The notes under the pieces were generated by a model. The model searched no databases, had not been told where the DNA came from, and saw nothing but the letters and a program-made list of their open reading frames with translations. A stretch of 64,000 nucleotides of DNA from Serratia quinivorans (GTDB lineage: Bacteria > Pseudomonadota > Gammaproteobacteria > Enterobacterales > Enterobacteriaceae). This document shows positions 10,304-18,896 of this stretch, one piece after another. Made by a program: the position numbers and the translations under genes. Positions within the stretch are counted from its first letter, which is position 1, and each line of letters begins with the position of its first letter. Location: the NCBI GenBank assembly GCA_900457075.1, contig UGYN01000002.1:3906001-3970000 (forward strand), in the 5' to 3' direction.

Positions 10304-10327
10304 CCGGCCTGCCGTGCCGGTTTTTTT
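10304..10327 (+). terminator. Terminator-like hairpin in the budA leader
   Basis: CCGGC (10304-10308) can pair with GCCGG (10316-10320), directly followed by seven T residues. It points toward budA, about 120 bp before its ATG. If transcription begins upstream of it, it could act as an attenuator. If the promoter is downstream, it would only end readthrough. Confidence 0.45.
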
Positions 10328-10445
10328 GTCGCCGATGGCTGAATCGTTCCAACAGAACGGGTTGCCGGCGACATCTTTGCTCACTCTCTGGTGAGCATTT
10401 TGAACGCACGGGGCATTTCACTCCGTGCTGGTGGAGGAGTAGGTT

Positions 10446-11225
10446 ATGAACGAAGATCACGGGTGTGCCTGTGCGCAGCATTTGGCGCAGGGCTTTGCCA
10501 GGCAGTCGCTGAGCGTTGGGGAGGGCGAGATCTACCAAATCTCGCTGATGAGCGCGTTAATCAGCGGTGTTTACGAAGGGGAGGTCACCATTGCCGAGTT
10601 ACTCAGGCACGGCAATTTTGGCCTGGGGACTTTCAACCACCTGGACGGTGAACTGATCGCCTTCGACAAGGAAATACACCAGTTGCGTGCCGACGGTAGC
10701 GCGCGGCCGGCCAGTCTGCAGCAGAAAACCCCATTTGCCGTCGTCACTTTTTTCCAACCCAGCGTCACCCAACATTTCGATAGTCCAATCACCAAGGCAC
10801 AGCTGCACCAATGCATTGATGAACAGGTGGCTTCGCCGAATCTGTTCTGTGCGGTGCGCGTCGACGGCGAGTTCAGCCACGTGGAAACCCGGACTGTGCC
10901 CCGTCAGGAACGCCCCTATCGCCCAATGCTGGAGGCGATTGAAGAACAGCCCACCTTTGCCTTCCATCATTGCCAGGGCACGCTGGTCGGTTTTCGCTCG
11001 CCTGACTATATGCAGGGCGTTGGCGTGGCCGGTTATCACGAGCATTTTGTCACCGAAGACCGCAACGGCGGTGGGCACGTGCTGGATTACCAGCTCGACC
11101 ATGGCCGTCTGCAATTTGGTGTGATCACCCGTCTCAATCTTCAGTTGCCGCATGACGCGGATTTTCTGCGCGCCGACCTCTGTCCAGAGGATTTGGATCG
11201 CGCAATTCGTTCTGCCGAGGGTTAA
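10446..11225 (+). CDS. budA: Alpha-acetolactate decarboxylase BudA
   Basis: BudA converts acetolactate to acetoin in the butanediol fermentation pathway, a pH-protective overflow route of Serratia, Klebsiella and Enterobacter. The 259 residues carry the zinc-site histidines in GYHEHF and NGGGHVLDY and the family block YRPMLEAIEEQ...HCQGTLVGFRSPDYMQG. A GGAGGAG ribosome site lies 8-12 bases before the ATG. budB follows after 39 bp. budC (acetoin reductase) is not in this operon. Confidence 0.97.
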   Translation: MNEDHGCACAQHLAQGFARQSLSVGEGEIYQISLMSALISGVYEGEVTIAELLRHGNFGLGTFNHLDGELIAFDKEIHQLRADGSARPASLQQKTPFAVVTFFQPSVTQHFDSPITKAQLHQCIDEQVASPNLFCAVRVDGEFSHVETRTVPRQERPYRPMLEAIEEQPTFAFHHCQGTLVGFRSPDYMQGVGVAGYHEHFVTEDRNGGGHVLDYQLDHGRLQFGVITRLNLQLPHDADFLRADLCPEDLDRAIRSAEG

Positions 11226-11264
11226 TTCCGCGACAGTCTTGGGTTAGTTTTCAGGAGGTATTCC

Positions 11265-12950
11265 ATGAACAAGGCAAAAACAGACAATAACTGGGCATGT
11301 GGTGCAGATTTAGTGGTGAAAAATCTGGAGGCGCAGGGGGTTAAACACGTATTCGGCATCCCGGGGGCCAAGATTGACCGGGTATTTGATTCTCTGGAGG
11401 ATGCGCCGTCGATAGAAACGGTGGTGGTGCGTCACGAAGCCAACGCGGCATTTATGGCGGCGGCGGTCGGGCGCCTGACCGGCAAGGCCGGGGTGGCGCT
11501 GGTGACCTCCGGACCGGGCAGTTCCAACCTGATCACCGGGCTGGCGACGGCGACCTCGGAAGGGGATGCGGTAGTGGCTTTTGGCGGCGCGGTGAAACGA
11601 GCCGATAACCTGAAACAGACTCACCAGAGCATGGACACCGTCAGCATGTTCCGGCCAGTGACCAAATACTGTGCCGAGGTGCATGCCGGTTCGGCGATTT
11701 CAGAAGTGATCGCCAACGCCTTCCGCCACGCCGAGTTCGGCCGTCCGGGGGCCTCTTTTATCAGTCTGCCAATGGATATCGTCAATGAGCCGGTCAGTGC
11801 GCCGGTGCTGGCGGGGTGCCGGTTGCCACGCATGGGGGCGGCGGCGGCCGAGGATATTCGCGCCGCGGTCAAATTGATCCAGCAGGCAAAATGCCCGGTG
11901 CTGCTGTTGGGTTTGCAAGCCAGCCGTCCGGAAAACAGCGAGTCGGTACGTCAGTTGCTGCATCGCACCCATATGCCGGTGGTGGGCACTTATCAGGCGG
12001 CGGGGGTGATAGACGTTAACCACTTTGCGCGCTTTGCCGGGCGCGTTGGCTTGTTCAATAACCAACCCGCCGACCAGCTATTGCAAAAGGCCGATCTGGT
12101 GGTCAGCGTCGGTTATGGCCCAATTGAATACGATCCCTGCATGTGGAATAGCCAGGGCCGGTTGAAACTGGTACATATCGACGTGCTGCCGGCGGATATC
12201 GACACCTGCTATCGCCCGGACATTGAGCTGGTGGGCAATATTAGCGCCACTCTCGACATGATGACCGAAGCCTTTAGCGGAGCGGTGAGCGTGCCGACGG
12301 AGGTGGAATTGATCCTCAGCGATCTGGGCCGTCAGCGCCATGAACTGGCGGAACGGGCTGCCCGGCGCGGCGGCATGCCAATTCACCCGTTGCGCATCGT
12401 GAAAGAGCTGCAGGATATCGTCAGCGACGACGTGACGCTGTGCGTGGACATGGGCAGTTTCCACATCTGGATTGCACGTTATCTTTACAGTTTCCGCGCG
12501 CGCCAGTTACTGATTTCCAACGGCCAACAGACCATGGGGGTGGCGTTGCCGTGGGCGATCGGTGCGGCGCTGGTGCGCCCGGGGGACAAAGTGGTCTCTA
12601 TCTCCGGCGACGGCGGTTTTATGCAGTCGAGCATGGAGCTGGAAACCGCAGTACGCCTGAAAAATAACATCGTGCACGTCATTTGGGTGGATAACGCCTA
12701 CAACATGGTGGAAATGCAGGAGGTGAACAAATACCGGCGCAAATCCGGGGTGGAATTCGGCCCGATTGATTTTAAAGCCTATGCCGAAGCCTGCGGCGCG
12801 GTCGGGTTTGCCGTGCAGTCGGTAGAAGACTTGCGGCCGATGCTGCGTAAGGCAATGGAAATTCAGGGGCCGGTGGTGGTGGCTATTCCGGTGGATTACG
12901 CCGACAACTACAAACTGATGGCGCAGATGAACTTCAGCCAGATGATTTAA
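11265..12950 (+). CDS. budB: Catabolic acetolactate synthase BudB
   Basis: Thiamine-diphosphate enzyme condensing two pyruvates to acetolactate. The 561 residues include the N-terminal glutamate region ([18 protein letters not shown]) and the ThDP-binding GDG...N motif ([15 protein letters not shown]...VDNAYN, about 445-485). Length and sequence match the FAD-independent catabolic type rather than IlvB/IlvI. A strong AGGAGGT ribosome site precedes the ATG. It is second in the budAB operon, followed by a hairpin terminator. Confidence 0.97.
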   Translation: MNKAKTDNNWACGADLVVKNLEAQGVKHVFGIPGAKIDRVFDSLEDAPSIETVVVRHEANAAFMAAAVGRLTGKAGVALVTSGPGSSNLITGLATATSEGDAVVAFGGAVKRADNLKQTHQSMDTVSMFRPVTKYCAEVHAGSAISEVIANAFRHAEFGRPGASFISLPMDIVNEPVSAPVLAGCRLPRMGAAAAEDIRAAVKLIQQAKCPVLLLGLQASRPENSESVRQLLHRTHMPVVGTYQAAGVIDVNHFARFAGRVGLFNNQPADQLLQKADLVVSVGYGPIEYDPCMWNSQGRLKLVHIDVLPADIDTCYRPDIELVGNISATLDMMTEAFSGAVSVPTEVELILSDLGRQRHELAERAARRGGMPIHPLRIVKELQDIVSDDVTLCVDMGSFHIWIARYLYSFRARQLLISNGQQTMGVALPWAIGAALVRPGDKVVSISGDGGFMQSSMELETAVRLKNNIVHVIWVDNAYNMVEMQEVNKYRRKSGVEFGPIDFKAYAEACGAVGFAVQSVEDLRPMLRKAMEIQGPVVVAIPVDYADNYKLMAQMNFSQMI

Positions 12951-12970
12951 TTTCAGCAAGTCGCTAAACC

Positions 12971-13004
12971 ACGGGGAATGCCGCATGAGGCACTCCCCGT
13001 TTTT
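12971..13004 (+). terminator. Terminator after budB
   Basis: Stem 12971-12982 with 12989-13000 (one mismatch, 6-base loop), then TTTT. It ends the budAB operon. Confidence 0.8.
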
Positions 13005-13089
13005 CATGCTCAGAATTTGTGCTTTACATCCCTAACTGCATGATTTATTGGTATCCCTCGAGTCTGTTTTCTACTCTGGGGATGGCACA

Positions 13090-14685
13090 ATGAATAAAAA
13101 AGCAATAACAATGACGTTGGGACTATTGGCTCTAACGGTGATGGGCGGCGCTCGCGCCAGCACGCTGGTTTATTGTTCCGAAAGCTCACCGGAAGGGTTT
13201 AATCCGCAGTTGTTTACCTCCGGCCCGACGGTAGATGCCAGTTCGGCGACGATTTACAACCGGCTGGTGGACTTTAAAGTCGGTACCGTCGAGCTGCAAC
13301 GGAGCCTGGCGGAAAGCTGGCAGGTGAGCGAAGACGGCAAGAATTACACTTTTCATCTGCGCAAAGGGGTGAAATTCCAGAGCAATAAATACTTTACCCC
13401 CACCCGCGACTTCAACGCCGACGACGTTATCTTCTCCTTTATGCGGCAAAAAGACGCCAACAACCCCTATCACAAGGTCTCCAACGGCGCTTACACCAAC
13501 TTTGAGTCGATGGAGTTTGGCACGCTGATCAACAACATTGTCAAAGTGGACGACAACACCGTGCGTTTTGAGCTTTCGCGTGCCGAAGCGCCGTTTGTGG
13601 CCGATCTCGGCATGTATTTCGCCACTATTCTCTCGGCTGAATATGCCGATGCGATGCTGAAGGCCGGCACGCCACAGCGAGTGGATAACGATCCTGTCGG
13701 CACCGGGCCATTCCAACTGGTGCAGTACCAGAAGGATGCGAAGATCCTCTACAAGGCGTTCGACCAGTATTGGGAGGGCAAACCGAAGATAGACCGGCTG
13801 GTGTTCTCGATCACCCCGGATGCGGCGGTTCGCTTTGCCAAACTGCAAAAGAATGAATGTCAGGTGATGCCGTTCCCCAACCCGGCGGATCTCAAGCGCA
13901 TGCGCGAGGACAAAAATATCCAGGTGATGGAGAAATCCGGGCTGAACATCGGGTTCCTGGCGTTCAATACCCAGAAAAAACCGCTGGATAACCTCAAGGT
14001 GCGGCAGGCGCTGGCGCTGGCGGTGAACAAGCCGGCGATCCTCGAGGCGGTATTCCACGGCGCAGGCCAGCCGGCGAAGAACCTGTTGCCACCAACCCAG
14101 TGGGGCAGCAATGACCAGATTGAGGACTATCCGTACTCCCCGGAAAAAGCCAAACGGTTGTTGCAAGAGGCCGGGCTGGGGCAGGGGTTCGCCATCGATC
14201 TGTGGGCGATGCCGGTACAGCGGCCGTACAATCCGAATGCCAAGCGCATGGCGGAGATGATCCAGGCCGACTGGGCGAAAATCGGGGTGAAGGCCAAGAT
14301 TGTCACCTTCGAGTGGGGCGAATATTTGCAGCGGATAAAAAATGGAGAGCATCAGGCCGCGTTGATGGGCTGGACCACCGCCAACGGCGATCCGGATAAC
14401 TTCTTCGGCCCGCTGTTTACCTGCGTTTCGGCCAACGGCGGTTCAAACTCGGCCAAATGGTGCTATCCGCCGTTCGATAAGCTGATCCAGCAGGCGCGTG
14501 AAGAGAACGATCACGCCAAACGGGTGGCGATGTATCAGCAGGCGCAGGTGATGATGCATGACCAAATGCCGGCGATGATGATTGCCCACTCAACCATTTT
14601 TGAGCCGGTACGCAAGGAAGTGAAAGGCTACGAGATTGACCCGTTTGGCAAGCACATCTTCAAACAGGTTTCGCTGGAGAAATAA
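13090..14685 (+). CDS. Periplasmic dipeptide/peptide-binding protein, DppA-like
   Basis: A family 5 extracellular solute-binding protein of 531 residues. A signal peptide ends at about GGARA-STLVYC, then come SSPEGFNPQLFTSG and the conserved FNADDVIFSF and VRQALALAVNK segments. Close in length to E. coli DppA (535), which delivers dipeptides and haem to the DppBCDF ABC transporter. No permease or ATPase genes lie nearby, so it must share a transporter encoded elsewhere. The start at 13090 follows a GGGGAT ribosome site and begins the signal peptide; the in-frame codon at 13048 is unlikely. Confidence 0.88.
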   Translation: MNKKAITMTLGLLALTVMGGARASTLVYCSESSPEGFNPQLFTSGPTVDASSATIYNRLVDFKVGTVELQRSLAESWQVSEDGKNYTFHLRKGVKFQSNKYFTPTRDFNADDVIFSFMRQKDANNPYHKVSNGAYTNFESMEFGTLINNIVKVDDNTVRFELSRAEAPFVADLGMYFATILSAEYADAMLKAGTPQRVDNDPVGTGPFQLVQYQKDAKILYKAFDQYWEGKPKIDRLVFSITPDAAVRFAKLQKNECQVMPFPNPADLKRMREDKNIQVMEKSGLNIGFLAFNTQKKPLDNLKVRQALALAVNKPAILEAVFHGAGQPAKNLLPPTQWGSNDQIEDYPYSPEKAKRLLQEAGLGQGFAIDLWAMPVQRPYNPNAKRMAEMIQADWAKIGVKAKIVTFEWGEYLQRIKNGEHQAALMGWTTANGDPDNFFGPLFTCVSANGGSNSAKWCYPPFDKLIQQAREENDHAKRVAMYQQAQVMMHDQMPAMMIAHSTIFEPVRKEVKGYEIDPFGKHIFKQVSLEK

Positions 14686-14689
14686 ATAA

Positions 14690-14717
14690 ACGGGGGCTGC
14701 ATGGCAGCCCCCGTTTC
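14690..14717. terminator. Bidirectional terminator, dppA-like / fepA
   Basis: Perfect 11-bp GC-rich stem (14690-14700 with 14704-14714) with a 3-base loop. T residues follow on the plus strand and a T-rich stretch lies on the other side. It separates two convergent genes. Confidence 0.85.
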
Positions 14718-14737
14718 ATTACCGGTTTATCCCACGA

Positions 14738-17017
14738 TTAGAAATGGGTATTCACGCTCATATAGTAAGTCCGGCCCGGTTCGTTGTAGGTGGCTGCACC
14801 TGCACCGGCGATATTAATCGCGCCGGTGGTCGGGTCACCCACGTTCTGCGAGTTACCTTCACGGAACTGGCGTTTGTCGAACAGGTTGTCGATACCGGCC
14901 GTCAGGCTGACGTTCTTGGTCACATCATAGGTGGCGCTGGCGCCCACGACGGCGTAAGGGCTGACTTCCTTGGTTTCGGTGCCGCTAACCGGTTTGCCCT
15001 GATAGTTGTACTTCTTCGGCTTCTGACGGCCGTACCAGGTCAGGGTCGACTGCATCGACAGCTCTTCGGTGGCCTGCCAGCTCAGGGTCGAGTTGATGGT
15101 GAATTCAGGAATAATCGACAGGTAATCACCGGTAGTCTTATTCTTGTTTTCAATCATATAGGTGGCATTGTTGGTCCAGGAAACGGTCTCGCTGACCGGC
15201 ACGTTCAACGTGCCTTCCAATCCCTGTACTACCGCTTTAGGTACGTTTTCCCATTGGTAAATGGCGGTACCGGTGCTGCTGGTGCCGATTCGGGAGTTAC
15301 CCGCTTCGATTTTGTTGTGGTAGTCGTTGCGGAAATAAGTCACGCCGGCCAGCCAGCCGTCGTTATGGAACTCCAGACCCACCTCTTTGTTGACGCTGGT
15401 TTCCGCCTTCAGATCGTCGTTACCCAACAGGTAACAGCCATTTTTGACATCGCTGGACGAGCAACCCTGGCCTTTGCTGTAGAGCAAATAGTTTGGGTTG
15501 GTCTGGTACAGGTTCGGTGCCTTGTAGGCGCGGGCGATGCCCATCTTCAGGGTGAAGAAGTCGCCCAGTTCCTGTGACAGATTCAGCGACGGGCTCCAGT
15601 TGTTGCCGGCCTCGGAGTGCAGGTCGTAACGCAGGCCTGGCGTCAGCATGGTGCTGTCGGTCAGCTCCATGTTGTCTTCGGCAAACAGCGAGAAGATATG
15701 CGCGGAGGCATAAGGGCTGCGGGTACCGTTTGCCTGACCAGGAATGGTGCCGCCCATCAGGGTTTGGCTGGTGGAGGAGCCGTCTTTCATCTTCTGCTGG
15801 TTCCATTCGGTGCCCAGCGTCGCGGTTTGTGTCACGCCCAGTTCAAAGGGAACGCTGATTTCGCTGTGTGCCAGGAAATCGTCCAGTTTGGTGGTGCCAA
15901 ACCCTTCGTTTTTGGTATCGAAGATGCCTTCGGTACCGCCGGCCAGGCCTTCGTTCAGACGGGTATTACGGGTGCGTTCGAACTGAATATAGTTGTTGGT
16001 ACTGACGCCACTATCCCAGGCGCCCCGGTGGTTGAGGCCGAAGGTTTCACGGTAGATACGGTTAGTTTCTTTACCGTAGTTGCTTTGCACCAGCGGGTTG
16101 GAGTTGGTGTTTTGAGTATCACCGGCATACAGGTTGCCCTGACGACCGTAGGCATACTCAAACTCCAGTGACTGCAGGTGCGCAAAGTCCCAATGCAGCA
16201 TGGCATCGATGTTTTTGTCTTCCACGCCCTCACGCCCGGAGGGGGTGCTGTTGGCGTAAGCCGGTGCACGGTAAGATTTGTGCGCTTCGTTGATATCCCA
16301 GGCGTCGGCCTGAGTTTTGCTGTAGCCACCGAACAGGCGGAAGCTCAACTCGTCGGTCAACGGGCCGGACAGGCTAAAGTCGGTGCGCTTGGTAGAGCCT
16401 TCCTGCTTGTGCTGCGGCACGTTGAAATAGGCATTCAGCGAGCCGTGCAGCTCTTTGGTGTTCTTTTTGGTGATGATATTGACCACGCCGCCGGCGGCGC
16501 CATTGCCATAGCGTGCCGCCGCCGGGCCACGCAGAACTTCGATGCGTTCAATCATCTCCGGTGGCACCCAGGCGGTATCGCCACGGGTATCACGTTCGCC
16601 ACGCCAACCCTGACGTACAGAGTTGCGGCTGGTGGCGGGTTTGCCGTCGATCAGGATCAGGGTATTTTCCGGGCCCATGCCGCGAATATCGATCTGGCGG
16701 TTGTTGCCGCGCTGGCCGCTGGTGGAGTTACCGGTCAGGTTAACGCCCGGCATGGTGCGGATCAGTTCGCTAATATCGCGTGCCGGTGGGCGTTTTTTGA
16801 TTTCGTCGGCGGTAATGGTCGAAACCCCGGGCGCCTGCAGGTTCTGCTTGGCGGCGGTGACAACAATGGTGTCCTCGGCGGCTTCTTTTTTATTTTTGGC
16901 GACGGAGTCTGTTTCTGCGGTGGTTTCTGTTTGCTGTGCGGCGTGCGCAAAGGCGGACGCGCCTAATCCTAACCCGATGAGTGTGGCTAAGGAATAACGA
17001 GATAATTTGCGGTTCAT
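14738..17017 (-). CDS. fepA: Ferric enterobactin outer-membrane receptor FepA
   Basis: TonB-dependent siderophore receptor of 759 residues (E. coli FepA 746). Signal peptide to about AFAHA, a TonB box DTIVVTA, then the plug domain (TMPGVNLTGNS, RGNNRQIDIRGMGPENTLILIDGKP, EVLRGPAAARYGNGAAGGVVNIIT). The beta barrel ends with an aromatic residue (YYMSVNTHF). It has the FepA-type two-cysteine loop region (GCSSSDVKNGCYLLG). An AGGA ribosome site precedes the start. It is divergent from fes, with a Fur-like box between them, so expression should rise under iron starvation. Confidence 0.96.
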   Translation of the reverse strand: MNRKLSRYSLATLIGLGLGASAFAHAAQQTETTAETDSVAKNKKEAAEDTIVVTAAKQNLQAPGVSTITADEIKKRPPARDISELIRTMPGVNLTGNSTSGQRGNNRQIDIRGMGPENTLILIDGKPATSRNSVRQGWRGERDTRGDTAWVPPEMIERIEVLRGPAAARYGNGAAGGVVNIITKKNTKELHGSLNAYFNVPQHKQEGSTKRTDFSLSGPLTDELSFRLFGGYSKTQADAWDINEAHKSYRAPAYANSTPSGREGVEDKNIDAMLHWDFAHLQSLEFEYAYGRQGNLYAGDTQNTNSNPLVQSNYGKETNRIYRETFGLNHRGAWDSGVSTNNYIQFERTRNTRLNEGLAGGTEGIFDTKNEGFGTTKLDDFLAHSEISVPFELGVTQTATLGTEWNQQKMKDGSSTSQTLMGGTIPGQANGTRSPYASAHIFSLFAEDNMELTDSTMLTPGLRYDLHSEAGNNWSPSLNLSQELGDFFTLKMGIARAYKAPNLYQTNPNYLLYSKGQGCSSSDVKNGCYLLGNDDLKAETSVNKEVGLEFHNDGWLAGVTYFRNDYHNKIEAGNSRIGTSSTGTAIYQWENVPKAVVQGLEGTLNVPVSETVSWTNNATYMIENKNKTTGDYLSIIPEFTINSTLSWQATEELSMQSTLTWYGRQKPKKYNYQGKPVSGTETKEVSPYAVVGASATYDVTKNVSLTAGIDNLFDKRQFREGNSQNVGDPTTGAINIAGAGAATYNEPGRTYYMSVNTHF

Positions 17018-17237
17018 GTGAGAGTTCCTACCTTGCTGCCTTTCCCGGAGTACCGAAAGCAGGCCTCCGGCAGTAGAGAAGGGCGGTTGTAGTTTTTGTG
17101 TTTTCGGAAATAAAAATCCAACCGGTCGGATGCGATATCACCGACATTGGATCCAGCGCTATACCCTATAAAATTCGGTATCCATCCCTGTTGAACATAC
17201 CTGCTCGGTTTGCGAGCCTACACACACTATTGCAAAC

Positions 17238-17256
17238 GCAAATAATTATCAATAGT
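17238..17256. promoter_or_regulatory. Fur-like box, fepA-fes divergent promoter
   Basis: On the minus strand this 19-mer matches the GATAATGATAATCATTATC consensus at about 13 of 19 positions, with an intact GATAAT core. It lies in the 327-bp region between fepA and fes, the expected place for shared Fur repression. I see no other strong element in that region. Confidence 0.6.
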
Positions 17257-17344
17257 ATTCGGTTTACCGTTTTCTTGGGCAGCGCCTCGCGCCGCGAATT
17301 TACCGGCTTTCCTGAAGCTGCCAGCTAAATAGTGAATAGGCGTT

Positions 17345-18715
17345 TTGAAAACAAAATCCGAGTCAGAAAGCAGCAGATTATTATCGAGCAAGCACGCAGG
17401 GCGCCATGGATGGTGGCTGACTATCGCCAAACGCGGCACGCCGCTGGTGGAACTGCAGGGGGATGGGCGAGGGAAGGTCACATTTTTATGGCGCGATCCG
17501 CAGGGATGTGAACTCACTTCAGCCTATCAACGTGTCTGGATCCACATCAATTGCCTGACCGACCACCACCAGCCGTCGCCGCCGCAGAGCCTGCAACGGC
17601 TGGAAGGGACCGACGTCTGGTACTGGCAAACCGAACTGAGCGCCGACTGGCGTGGCAGCTACTGCTTTATCCCCTGTATGGACGACCGACCGCTGGAACA
17701 CAGTGGCGACGATGCACACGCCAATATGCATTCGATTCGTCACTGGTGGCATCAGGTGTTTGCCGGTGCCACTCAGGATCTGCTGAATCCCCATCGTTCA
17801 TGGACCGGTGTTGGCGGCAACGTGCTGTCCGGGCTGCATATGCCGGAAGCCCCAGCGCAAGCGGCCTGGCAGGATTTTGATCGCTACGCCGTGGCCAGTG
17901 GACGCTGTACGCCATCGCCGCCGGCCAGACTACAGCGTCACAGTTGGCACAGCGAGCGGTTGGGTAATACCCGCGACGTCTGGGTTTACACCACCGGCGA
18001 CAGCAACCCGGCGCAGCGACCGCTGGCGGTATTGCTGGACGGCCAGTTCTGGTCGAGCAACATGCCGGTCTGGGATCCGCTGATGCAGTTGACCCGTGAA
18101 GGCCAATTGCCGGAAGCGGTTTATCTGCTGATCGACATTATCAGTCTCAAGCACCGCAGCCAGGAGCTGGCCTGCAATGAAGATTTCTGGCTGGCGGTGC
18201 AAGAAGAACTGCTGCCGCAGGTAGCCGAATGGGCACCTCACAGCCGTGACCCTGCCACGACGTTGGTATGCGGCCAGAGTTTTGGCGGCCTGTCGTCGCT
18301 GTATGCCGGGTTGCACTGGCCACAGTGCTTCGGTGGAGTGATCAGCCAGTCCGGTTCATTCTGGTGGCCGCGCCGTGATATGTATCAGCGTGAAGCAATA
18401 CCGGCCGATGCCGGCTGGCTGCTGCATCAGGTAGAGCAGGGCGTCGGTCAGGGTAAATTGAAGGTATTTATGGAAGCCGGCGTGCACGAAAAAGTGGCGC
18501 ACCGGGTGAATGACCGAATGGCAGAGTTGCTGCGTGACGCCGGGCATCGGGTGCAATACCGGACGGTGGCGGGCGGCCATGACTACCTGTGCTGGCGCGG
18601 CGGCCTGATCGACGGGCTGCAGGCGCTGTGGTCGGATAGCCTTCCTGCCTCTGCGGCCAAACTCACCTTCACCGTCCAGGGAGTCCGTGATGGAAACTCA
18701 GAACCCGTTCGATGA
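17345..18715 (+). CDS. fes: Enterochelin esterase Fes
   Basis: Cytoplasmic esterase that hydrolyses ferric enterobactin to release iron. 456 residues (400 in E. coli). The N-terminal Fes-specific domain includes VTFLWRDPQG and RVWIHINCLTDHH; the alpha/beta-hydrolase part carries the serine motif VCGQSFGGLSSLYAG and the histidine in VAGGHDYLCWRGGL. The frame opens with TTG at 17345, and no in-frame ATG precedes the homology, so the exact start is uncertain. It overlaps ybdZ by 26 bp, giving a fes-ybdZ-entF operon. Confidence 0.94.
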   Translation: MKTKSESESSRLLSSKHAGRHGWWLTIAKRGTPLVELQGDGRGKVTFLWRDPQGCELTSAYQRVWIHINCLTDHHQPSPPQSLQRLEGTDVWYWQTELSADWRGSYCFIPCMDDRPLEHSGDDAHANMHSIRHWWHQVFAGATQDLLNPHRSWTGVGGNVLSGLHMPEAPAQAAWQDFDRYAVASGRCTPSPPARLQRHSWHSERLGNTRDVWVYTTGDSNPAQRPLAVLLDGQFWSSNMPVWDPLMQLTREGQLPEAVYLLIDIISLKHRSQELACNEDFWLAVQEELLPQVAEWAPHSRDPATTLVCGQSFGGLSSLYAGLHWPQCFGGVISQSGSFWWPRRDMYQREAIPADAGWLLHQVEQGVGQGKLKVFMEAGVHEKVAHRVNDRMAELLRDAGHRVQYRTVAGGHDYLCWRGGLIDGLQALWSDSLPASAAKLTFTVQGVRDGNSEPVR

Positions 18716-18896
18716 CGAACAACAAATTTGCCTGATTGTGTGCAATGACCAACTGCAGTACAGCCTGTGGCCCGAATTTAGCGCAGTACCGGCGGGGTGG
18801 ACGCCGGTATTCGGCCCGGCGGCGCGGCCGCTGTGCGTGCTGTGGCTGGAACAACATTGGCAGGATATGCGGCCCGCATCACTGCGTAAGGCGTGA
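18690..18896 (+). CDS. ybdZ: MbtH-like protein YbdZ
   Basis: 68-residue MbtH-family protein that binds and activates adenylation domains of peptide synthetases. It shows NPFDDE, SLWPEFSAVPAGW and the closing HWQDMRPASL, all family hallmarks. It sits between fes and entF and should partner EntF. A GTG at 18687 directly before the ATG is an alternative start. The stop overlaps the upstream candidate start of entF. Confidence 0.95.
   Translation: METQNPFDDEQQICLIVCNDQLQYSLWPEFSAVPAGWTPVFGPAARPLCVLWLEQHWQDMRPASLRKA

Noticed and set aside
13186..14352. 388-residue minus-strand frame opposite the DppA-like gene
   Set aside because: Antisense shadow; composition is His/Arg/Leu-rich with no domain, and the sense gene is certain.
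16178..16966. 262-residue plus-strand frame opposite fepA
   Set aside because: Shadow of the receptor gene; no ribosome site or family match.
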